Assembly: GCF_026343955.1 (NCBI RefSeq)
Contig: NZ_JAPKNI010000007.1
Location: 124,001-188,000, forward strand
From: Kaistia defluvii
Lineage (GTDB): Bacteria; Pseudomonadota; Alphaproteobacteria; Rhizobiales; Kaistiaceae
DNA: 64,000 bases
Direction of reading: 5' to 3'
This document shows positions 57,722 to 64,000 of the stretch, one piece after another. The notes under the pieces are model-generated. The model was given only the letters and a program-made list of their open reading frames with translations, was not told where the DNA came from and did not search any database. The stretch's first letter is position 1, and every line of letters starts with the position of its first letter. The translations under genes and the position numbers were made by a program.

Positions 57722-58717
57722 TCACGCCGCGGCGTGGGCCTCGGCCATCGCACGGCGGCCCTCGCGATTGGCCATGACGCTGACGATCAGCAACTGGCAG
57801 AAGTGATAGAGCATGATCGGCGCGATGATCAGACCCAGCGCCGGGGAACTCGCAAACATGATCTTCGCGAGCGGCACGCCGGTCGCCAACGACTTCTTCG
57901 AGGCGCAATAGAGGCAGGCGATCGTATCGGGCCGGTTCAGCCCCATCAGCCGGCACGGGATCAGCATCAGGCCGTAGATGATGAAGAACAGCGCGATCAC
58001 GCCGACGATGATCGACACGATCAGGCTGACGTCATGGCCCGCCCAGACGCCCTCGACGATCGAGTCGGCGAAGGAGTTGTAGACGATCGCCAGGATGATC
58101 GCCCGGTCGGCGAGACGGATCGCCTTGATGTGGCGCGTGGCCCAGCCAAAGAGCCAGTGCCGGGCGATCTGACCGACGATGATCGGCAGCAGCACCAGCA
58201 GCACGATCTTGCCGATCACCGGCAGGAGCGGCAGGCCGACGCCGGTCGATGACAGGAACCACGCCATCAGCAGCGGCGTCGCGAAGACGCCGATCAGGCT
58301 GGAGAGCGTCGCGTTGAAGATCGCGACCGGCACATTGCCCCGGGCCAGCGACGTCATGGCGACGGAGGACGAGACGGTCGAGGGCAACGCCGCCAGATAG
58401 AAGAAGCCGATCCAGACCTCTTCCGGAACGAAGCCCTTGAGCGGCGTACCCAGGGTCAGAACGACGATCGGAAACAGCACGAAGGTGCAGAGCTGCACGG
58501 CTATGTGAACTCGCCAGTGGCGGATGCCGGCATGCATGCGTTCGGGCGCCAGCGTCAGGCCGTAGAGAAAGAAGATCACCGCGACGCCATAGGTCGCGAT
58601 GGCGTCCATGTGCAGGACACCGCCGGATTCGCCGGGCCCGGGAAAGGCAATCGCTGCGATGACCACGAGGACCAGCGCAATCAGGAAGCCGTCGATTGTG
58701 AAACCGCGGATCGTCAT
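57722..58717 (-). CDS. Bile acid:sodium symporter (SBF/YfeH) family transporter
   Basis: A 331-residue membrane protein with about ten helices. It has the SBF-like (PF13593/YfeH) pattern: N-terminal VAVIFFLYGLTLAPERMHAGIRHWRVH, AALPSTVSSSVAMTSLARGNVPVAIFNATLSSLIGVFATPLLM, and the conserved CLYCASKKSLATGVPLAKIMF, whose Ser/Lys segment belongs to the sodium/substrate site. Members move bile acids, organic anions or arsenite-like substrates; this subfamily is of unknown substrate. It stands alone between the DUF1289 gene (convergent) and dusA. Confidence 0.9.
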   Translation of the reverse strand: MTIRGFTIDGFLIALVLVVIAAIAFPGPGESGGVLHMDAIATYGVAVIFFLYGLTLAPERMHAGIRHWRVHIAVQLCTFVLFPIVVLTLGTPLKGFVPEEVWIGFFYLAALPSTVSSSVAMTSLARGNVPVAIFNATLSSLIGVFATPLLMAWFLSSTGVGLPLLPVIGKIVLLVLLPIIVGQIARHWLFGWATRHIKAIRLADRAIILAIVYNSFADSIVEGVWAGHDVSLIVSIIVGVIALFFIIYGLMLIPCRLMGLNRPDTIACLYCASKKSLATGVPLAKIMFASSPALGLIIAPIMLYHFCQLLIVSVMANREGRRAMAEAHAAA

Positions 58718-58826
58718 GTCAGAGCGCTTTCATTGCGGAAAGGAATCCGCCGTGGCGGATGGATCTCCCATCCATAGCGAGACCGAGGGCCGCAAGAAAG
58801 CGACTTCCCGACACAGCACCTTTGAC

Positions 58827-59876
58827 CTAGACCGCAGCTGCCGTCTCGTTCGCAGCGGCATAGGCGGCGCTATCGGCGGCGCTGGCCGCAACCGTTGCCG
58901 TGATCTCGTCCACCGCATCCATGGCACGATGGAACACGTCGATCCCGGCGCTGCGTCCAGCCCCCTCAATCGTCAGGATCTGGCGGAAACGACGCGCACC
59001 GGGACGTCCGTGATAGAGGCCGAGCATATGGCGGGCCATGTGGTTCAGGGGCGTGCCAGCGGCGAGCTGCGCCTCGATATAAGGCAGCATCGCTTCGATG
59101 ATCTCGCGCGGCTCCGCGTCCGGCCGATCTTTGCCATAGATACGGCGGTCGGCTGCAGCGAGCAATTCCGGCTCCTGATAGGCGGCGCGTCCGATCATGA
59201 CACCGTCGACATGCGCGAGATGAGCCTCAGCCTCGTCGAGGCTCTTGATGCCGCCATTGATGCCAATGAAGAGATCTGGCAGCCGCGCCTTCAGGCGATA
59301 GACACGGTCATAGTCGAGCGGCGGGATATCCCTGTTTTCCTTCGGCGAAAGCCCCTGCAGCCAGGCCTTGCGCGCATGCACCCAGAGCGCATCGACGCCT
59401 GCGGCTACCAGCAGGTCGGCGAGCGTGTCGAGCGCCTCCTCCGGGTCCTGGTCGTCGACGCCGATGCGGCACTTCACCGTGACCGGGATCGACACGGTGG
59501 CCTTCATGGCGGCGACGCAATCCGCGACGCGCTGCGGCTCGCGCATCAGGCAAGCGCCGAACGTACCGGATTGCACCCGGTCCGAAGGGCAGCCGACATT
59601 GAGATTGATCTCGCCATACCCCATCTCGGCGCCGATGCGCGCCGCCTCCCCCACCTTGACCGGGTCCGATCCGCCGATCTGCAGCGCGACGGGCTGTTCC
59701 GCGGGATCGAAGCCGAGCAGCTTCTGCCGGTCGCCATGCAGGATCGCCTCGGCGACGACCATCTCGGTATAGAGCAGCGTTTCGCTCGACAGCAGCCGAT
59801 GGAAATAACGGCAATGCCGGTCGGTCCAATCCAGCATGGGAGCGACGGACAGCTTATGTCTTTGATATTGCTGCAT
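58827..59876 (-). CDS. dusA: tRNA-dihydrouridine(20/20a) synthase
   Basis: A 349-residue FMN-dependent reductase that converts U20 and U20a of tRNA to dihydrouridine. FMN-binding TIM barrel: APMLDWTDRHCRYFHRLLSSETLLYTEMVV at the N-terminus, the catalytic cysteine in LNLNVGCPSDRVQSGTFGACLM-type segment (NVGCPSDRV), and later GINGGIKSLDEAEAHLAHVDGVMIGRAAY. The C-terminal helical domain with HMLGLYHGRPGARRFRQIL is DusA-specific and distinguishes it from DusB/DusC. The start ATG at 59876 fits. It is on the same strand as the galE group but 97 bp beyond it. Confidence 0.95.
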   Translation of the reverse strand: MQQYQRHKLSVAPMLDWTDRHCRYFHRLLSSETLLYTEMVVAEAILHGDRQKLLGFDPAEQPVALQIGGSDPVKVGEAARIGAEMGYGEINLNVGCPSDRVQSGTFGACLMREPQRVADCVAAMKATVSIPVTVKCRIGVDDQDPEEALDTLADLLVAAGVDALWVHARKAWLQGLSPKENRDIPPLDYDRVYRLKARLPDLFIGINGGIKSLDEAEAHLAHVDGVMIGRAAYQEPELLAAADRRIYGKDRPDAEPREIIEAMLPYIEAQLAAGTPLNHMARHMLGLYHGRPGARRFRQILTIEGAGRSAGIDVFHRAMDAVDEITATVAASAADSAAYAAANETAAAV

Positions 59877-59973
59877 AGTTACAAGTCTTGCCGGAGATTA
59901 TGTGCCATTCGCCCCTTCTATAGGCGATCTCCGGTCCTTTTGGCCAATCCCGTTGCTCTCGCAAGGCTCTGGG

Positions 59974-60996
59974 TCAGCCTGCCAGCGCCGGCTCCCGCTT
60001 GCTGACGGCAGCCTGGGCATTCTGCTGCAGCGCCAGTTCCCAGCGCAGCGCGTCGGCCACGATCACATCGAGGTCGTCGCGGGCCGGCTTGAAACCCAGG
60101 CGCGACCGGATGAGGTCCGTCGCGGCGACCAACGAAGGCGGATCGCCGGCGCGGCGAGGCGCCAGGCGAACCTCGAAATCGACACCGGAGACGCGCTTGA
60201 CCGCTTCGATCACTTCGAGGACCGAGAAGCCGCGGCCATAGCCGCAGTTCATGGTCAGGCTCTCGCCGCCTTGCTCCAGATGATCGAGCGCCAGAACATG
60301 GGCGCGGGCAAGGTCGCTGACATGGATATAGTCGCGCACGCAGGTGCCGTCCGGCGTGGCGTAGTCCTGGCCGAACACGTCGAGATGCGAGCGCTGGCCG
60401 AGTGCTGCCTGGCAGGCCAGCTTGATCAGATGCGTCGCGCGCGGGAAAGACTGTCCGGAGCGGCCTTCGGGATCGGCGCCGGCCACATTGAAATAGCGCA
60501 GGACGACCGAGCGGATGTCATGCGCCGCCACGGTGTCGCGCAGCATCCATTCCGTCATCAGCTTCGAAGCCCCATAGGGCGAGATCGGCTGCATGGCCGA
60601 ACTCTCCGCGATGGGGCTGTATTCCGGTTCGCCATAGACGGCGGCGGTCGAGGAAAAGATGAAGTTGCGCACCCCGCCGTCGACGGCGGCGGCGATCAGG
60701 GCGCGCGACCGGACCGTGTTGTTGAGATAATAGCCGAGCGGATTGGTCACCGAGTCCGGCACGACGATCGATCCCGCGAAATGCACGATGGCGGTGACGC
60801 CGAACTCGCGGATCAGCCGCTTCAGCAGGGCTTCGTCGCCGCAGTCTCCTCGCACCAGCGGCACGCCGTCCGGCACCTGGGCGACGAAGCCGGTGGACAG
60901 GTCGTCGAGAACCATTGTCTCGCGTCCCCCGTCGACAAGCGCCAGCACCATGTGGCTGCCGATATAGCCTGCGCCACCTGTGACGAGGACGGTCAT
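59974..60996 (-). CDS. galE: UDP-glucose 4-epimerase
   Basis: A 340-residue short-chain dehydrogenase/reductase-type epimerase. NAD binding GGAGYIGSH is at residues 7-15, FAGSIVVPDSVTNPLGYYLNNT and FSSTAAVYG follow, and the catalytic Tyr-x3-Lys is in SPYGASKLMTEWM. The C-terminal GTCVRDYIHVSDLARAHVLALDHL is typical of GalE. It interconverts UDP-glucose and UDP-galactose, supplying precursors for polysaccharide. It is the last gene of a minus-strand group with a pyruvyl transferase and two glycosyltransferases, which fits surface polysaccharide synthesis. Confidence 0.94.
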   Translation of the reverse strand: MTVLVTGGAGYIGSHMVLALVDGGRETMVLDDLSTGFVAQVPDGVPLVRGDCGDEALLKRLIREFGVTAIVHFAGSIVVPDSVTNPLGYYLNNTVRSRALIAAAVDGGVRNFIFSSTAAVYGEPEYSPIAESSAMQPISPYGASKLMTEWMLRDTVAAHDIRSVVLRYFNVAGADPEGRSGQSFPRATHLIKLACQAALGQRSHLDVFGQDYATPDGTCVRDYIHVSDLARAHVLALDHLEQGGESLTMNCGYGRGFSVLEVIEAVKRVSGVDFEVRLAPRRAGDPPSLVAATDLIRSRLGFKPARDDLDVIVADALRWELALQQNAQAAVSKREPALAG

Positions 60997-61082
60997 ATTG
61001 AACTCCTGTTTTGGCTCGTCTCTTCAGAAGAAGGTCATGTCATCGAAGGCGGAACGACTCCGCGGCGCGGCATCCCACCGAT

Positions 61083-62273
61083 TCAGGCCACTTTCAGCAT
61101 GCCCGCGCCACTCGTCCGCGTGGCGCGATCGATCAGCTTATTGTCGATCTTGTTCTCGATCAGGAACTTGCGGGTTTCGTCATAGACGCTGCGCCAGGCA
61201 GCGTTGAACGCGTCGTAACGCCATTGTTCCCAATAGTCCTCGAGCACGAAGCCGCCATCGCGGAACACGTCGAAGCTCGGGATCCGGTAGGTCTCGGCGA
61301 ACTCCGCCGTGCGGCTGTCATAGGTGAAGTAGACCGAGGGAACCCCATTCGCGAGCGCCATCAGATTGCCGTGCAGCCGGTAGCCCAGCACGAGGTGCTG
61401 CTCGCGGACCAGGGTCTCGTAATCGGCCACGACATCCGAATAGAACAGCCGCTCGCGATAGAGCCGCTCGATCTCGGGATCGAGATACCATTTCGAGGCC
61501 CAGCCATTGGCGCGCAGCGACGCGATCGCCTCTTCCTTCTGCGCGTCGGTGCCGAAGACGAGCTTCTTCTCCTCCACCTCGCCCTGGGCCATGAGCACGG
61601 TGTCGAAACGATGGGCCAGCGACTTCACCAAATCGCGGTGAAAAGTCAGATAGCGCTCGATGTTCTGGGCATAGGTGGGCGACACCTCGCGCCGAAGGGT
61701 GACGCCGACCTTCTCGATGTCGGCCAGCGGACCGAGCTTGATATTCAGGTCCGGATCGAGCCGCCGGAAGGCCGTGGGACAGCCGACGATGCGGACATTG
61801 TGGATCCCGAGATCCGCGAGGACCTCGGCCGAGAATGCCCCGCGCACACCGATCGAGGTGCTGAGATCGGCGATGACGCGGAGCACCTCCTGCGTCGATT
61901 CCGACAGCTCCATGCGTCCCTTTACCGGCGCCTGCGCGCCGATGCCAAAGGCGAGCACCGGCAGGCCGAGCTTCTTCAGGACCGCGGCAGTGTCGTGCCA
62001 GGCCATTTCGCCGTGGATGTAATTGGAGCCACGGAGCAGAACGTAGTCATATTCCTCGCGCAAGCGGTCGAGACTGGCCCAATCCGGCTTGTTGATCTCG
62101 AGGACGCCGATCTTGTCGAAGTTCAGCAGCTTCAACGAGGAATCGAAGACAAACGCATCGCCAATATTGTGATAGCGATCGATCGAACGCTGGACGTCCT
62201 GGTACTGGTACCAGCGGACCGAGTCGTGATCGTATATTTCGCCTGACGGCATTATCACCAGCAAACGTGCCAT
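61083..62273 (-). CDS. Polysaccharide pyruvyl transferase family protein
   Basis: About 396 residues from the ATG at 62273 (MARLLVIMPSGEIYDHD), chosen because AAGGAGGAGG lies eight bases upstream; the frame to 62480 is arginine-rich noise. It has the PS_pyruv_trans (CsaB/WcaK-like) fold: YVLLRGSNYIHGEM, LAFGIGAQAPV, SIGVRGAFSAEVLADLGI, RIVGCPTAF and the C-terminal VLGYRLHGNLMALANGVPSVYFTYDSRTAEFA with the active His. Such enzymes attach pyruvate ketals from phosphoenolpyruvate to sugars of exopolysaccharide, capsule or wall polymers. It lies between galE and a GT4 gene on the same strand. Confidence 0.87.
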   Translation of the reverse strand: MARLLVIMPSGEIYDHDSVRWYQYQDVQRSIDRYHNIGDAFVFDSSLKLLNFDKIGVLEINKPDWASLDRLREEYDYVLLRGSNYIHGEMAWHDTAAVLKKLGLPVLAFGIGAQAPVKGRMELSESTQEVLRVIADLSTSIGVRGAFSAEVLADLGIHNVRIVGCPTAFRRLDPDLNIKLGPLADIEKVGVTLRREVSPTYAQNIERYLTFHRDLVKSLAHRFDTVLMAQGEVEEKKLVFGTDAQKEEAIASLRANGWASKWYLDPEIERLYRERLFYSDVVADYETLVREQHLVLGYRLHGNLMALANGVPSVYFTYDSRTAEFAETYRIPSFDVFRDGGFVLEDYWEQWRYDAFNAAWRSVYDETRKFLIENKIDNKLIDRATRTSGAGMLKVA

Positions 62274-62334
62274 TCCAGCCTCCTCCTTATCCCCCCGGGG
62301 ATCCGCCCGTTCCGAGCGGTTTGCGCGCAATTGC

Positions 62335-63648
62335 CTACGCGCGTTCGAGTTGGCCGACCTCGCCGCCATCCGCATGGGAATGGCGGTCGAGAACGGCGCG
62401 ATAAAGCGCAAGATGCTGCTCGGCGCAGTCGACATGTCCCAGCGGACGTTGCATCGACCCGCGCAGGCTTTCCCAGACATGGCCGTTCGACAGGACTTCG
62501 ACGAAGCGATCGGCGAGGTCTTCGGGCGAGCCGACGCGGAAATGCAGCCCGTCCTGGCCGTTCCGGACCTTTTCGGCCATGCCGCCGATATTGCTGCAGA
62601 GCAGCGGGCGGCCGTGGAACAGCGCCTCCTGGATCACGACGGGCGAGTTTTCCCACCAAATCGACGGTACGACGACCCAGTCGACCGTCTGCATCAGTTC
62701 GGGCATCTCGCTGTTCTGATAGGAGCCATAGAAGCGGACGCGGCTGCCCGCGTCGTCGATCAGCTTCTTCATCCGCGCCTGGAATTCGGGCGGCTGATAT
62801 TCGAGATTGGCGCCAAAGATCATCAGGCGCGAATCCTCGCCCCAGATGCGTTCCGGAACGCGCGCGACCGCATCGATCAGGACGTCGACGCCCTTGAACG
62901 GCGTCATCTGGCCGAAGAAGGCGAAGCGGCTGCGCCGCTGCTCCGCGCCGGGCAGAACGCGCGGCGGCGCGGGCTCGCGGATCGCCAGGCCGTTTTCGAT
63001 GACGAAGAGCTTGTCCGGCGACAGGCCCCAGGCGGCATAGCGCTCGGCGAGAAAGCGGCTCGGCGAGACATAGACGTCGGCGAGTTCCAGCATAGAGCGG
63101 ACGAAGCGCTCGCGCTTCAGGAAGCTCGCCGGCGCGATCTCCGGAAAACAGCTGTGGCAGTCCGTCGGCGACGCGCGGCGGCAGAGCTGGCCGCTCTTGG
63201 TCTTCACCATCTGGCCGTGGTGATGGCAGATCGAGAGGAACTCGTGGAACGTCACGACGATCGCCGCGTCGGGCAGCGCCTCGCGAATGGCGTAGAGTGC
63301 CTCCAGGCCGAGGCCGAGAATATGGTGGAAGTGCACGACATGCGGATCGATGTCGCGCACGAAGCGCACGAGATCGCGGCGGATGTCGTCGGTGTTGCGG
63401 TTCGACAGGTAGAAGTGGTCGAAGTCGTCGCTGTGAAACAGGATATCCGATGCGCTCTGGCGCAGGCTCATCAAGGCGGTGCCGGCATGGCGCGGGGTCG
63501 GCGAGCCGACGCGGGCGAGATAGACCGACTTGATCCCCGCCAGCGCATTCAGTCCCTTGTGCAGGTTGTGCGAGGCGATTTCACCGCCGCCTAGAGACAG
63601 GCTCGGATGGCCGTGGCTGATGACGAGGACGCGCAGTTCTTCGGTCAT
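62335..63648 (-). CDS. Glycosyltransferase family 4 protein
   Basis: A 437-residue GT-B fold enzyme. The N-terminal half begins LRVLVISHGHPSLSLGGGEIASHNLHKGL (acceptor side) and contains HVVHFHHILGLGLEALYAI. The C-terminal GT4 domain has RFAFFGQMTPFKGVDVLIDAV, VRFYGSYQNSEMPELMQTVDWVVVPSIWWENSPVVIQEALFHGRPLLCSNIGGMAE, where the E-x7-E pattern binds the nucleotide sugar. A cysteine-rich stretch (KSGQLCRRASPTDCHSCFPE) resembles the C-terminal cysteines of some polysaccharide mannosyltransferases. The donor sugar is unknown. Its ATG overlaps the stop of the upstream gene (63645-63648). Confidence 0.92.
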   Translation of the reverse strand: MTEELRVLVISHGHPSLSLGGGEIASHNLHKGLNALAGIKSVYLARVGSPTPRHAGTALMSLRQSASDILFHSDDFDHFYLSNRNTDDIRRDLVRFVRDIDPHVVHFHHILGLGLEALYAIREALPDAAIVVTFHEFLSICHHHGQMVKTKSGQLCRRASPTDCHSCFPEIAPASFLKRERFVRSMLELADVYVSPSRFLAERYAAWGLSPDKLFVIENGLAIREPAPPRVLPGAEQRRSRFAFFGQMTPFKGVDVLIDAVARVPERIWGEDSRLMIFGANLEYQPPEFQARMKKLIDDAGSRVRFYGSYQNSEMPELMQTVDWVVVPSIWWENSPVVIQEALFHGRPLLCSNIGGMAEKVRNGQDGLHFRVGSPEDLADRFVEVLSNGHVWESLRGSMQRPLGHVDCAEQHLALYRAVLDRHSHADGGEVGQLERA

Positions 63649-64000
63649 GCCGCCTCCGAATGGACCATGGCATGGATGGTCTCCGCCCAGCGCGCAATGA
63701 AGACGGCACGATCAACGCTGCGGGCGTGAACCTCCCAGGCATTGATGCCGTCCCGGGGTGCTTCGGCGCCCAGCACGCGGACACCGGGTAGCCACCACGC
63801 CTTGAGGCCCGCCCTCGCCAGCCGCAACGCCAGGTCGAGCCCCTTTTCGCGATTGCCGAGATAGCCATGGCCGTCCTGGCCCAGTGCCGCGATCGAAGCC
63901 TTTGACAGGATGCAGCATTCGAGATTGGCGGCCGGCGTGGCGGAGGGGGCGATCGAGTCCAGCGTCGCGGCGGGATAGCCGACATAGTTCTCGGCCAGAC
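63645..64000 (-). CDS. Glycosyltransferase, C-terminal part (continues beyond the right edge)
   Basis: The minus-strand frame open at 64000 ends at the stop 63645-63647 and gives about 118 residues: LAENYVGYPAATLDSI, NLECCILSKASIAALG, GYLGNREKGLDLALRLARAGLKAWWLPGVRVLG, then a final helix RAVFIARWAETIHAMVHSEAA. This resembles the end of GT2-type glycosyltransferases (a DLALRLARAGLK helix and a polar motif that picks the acceptor). The catalytic DxD part is outside the window, so the family is a moderate call. It overlaps the GT4 start (ATGA), confirming a coupled polysaccharide operon. Confidence 0.7.
   Translation of the reverse strand, partial: LAENYVGYPAATLDSIAPSATPAANLECCILSKASIAALGQDGHGYLGNREKGLDLALRLARAGLKAWWLPGVRVLGAEAPRDGINAWEVHARSVDRAVFIARWAETIHAMVHSEAA

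Overview
The window is about 64 kb of GC-rich, gene-dense chromosome. It looks like an alphaproteobacterium of the Hyphomicrobiales (Rhizobiales). The evidence is the gene order ldtR / DUF6163 / hemB / RDD / bpt / parC, a single-domain Bpt leucyltransferase, a stand-alone citramalate synthase next to cysS, a fused MaeB-type malic enzyme, a ThuA/ThuB-like pair and a PdhS/PleC-like histidine kinase. A Kaistia-like genus would fit, but that is inference. No insertion sequence, prophage, CRISPR array or rRNA operon was seen. There is one tRNA (Val-CAC).

Layout. 1-3.1 kb (minus strand): the edge of an L,D-transpeptidase gene, its probable MarR-type regulator LdtR, a DUF6163 membrane protein and a 3-hydroxyisobutyryl-CoA hydrolase. 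3.4-9.9 kb (plus): a CorC/CNNM membrane protein, hemB, an unusual lipoprotein-LivH-like fusion, threonine ammonia-lyase, an RDD protein and bpt. 10-19.2 kb (mostly minus): parC, a PuuE-type polysaccharide deacetylase, pssA-psd phosphatidylethanolamine synthesis, an Atm1-like ABC exporter and a long Ala/Pro-rich LysM protein. 19.4-27.4 kb: a LOG-family nucleotide hydrolase, the cysS / cysS-tail paralogue / cimA run, maeB and a small membrane protein. 27.4-30.7 kb: a decayed mgtC-like gene, a cold-shock gene, a small conserved-looking protein, a beta-barrel outer membrane protein and tRNA-Val.

30.8-47.3 kb is more accessory: a DHA2 drug exporter, thuA plus a Gfo/Idh/MocA oxidoreductase, an ABC exporter behind a structured leader, a sugar cluster (epimerase, RpiR regulator, ribokinase), a dienelactone hydrolase, an arylsulfatase, a VOC protein, a PfpI-MarR pair and rsgA. 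47.5-53 kb: a GntR regulator divergent from a BenE-type transporter overlapping mobA, a polar amino-acid ABC uptake cassette that lacks its ATPase, and an Lrp regulator. 53-58.7 kb: a uracil-DNA-glycosylase-like protein, a membrane histidine kinase, cobT and cobS-DUF1289 for cobalamin assembly, and an SBF-family transporter. 58.8-64 kb (minus): dusA, then galE, a polysaccharide pyruvyl transferase and two glycosyltransferases, which is the edge of a surface-polysaccharide locus.

The most unusual items are: a 70-codon gene that duplicates the C-terminal tail of cysteinyl-tRNA synthetase and is coupled to cimA by overlap; the lipoprotein/LivH fusion without ABC partners; the leader region of the ABC exporter at 35.0 kb, with a 20-residue ORF and alternative hairpins; the dispersed palindromic intergenic repeats; and several operator-like palindromes beside MarR and GntR genes.
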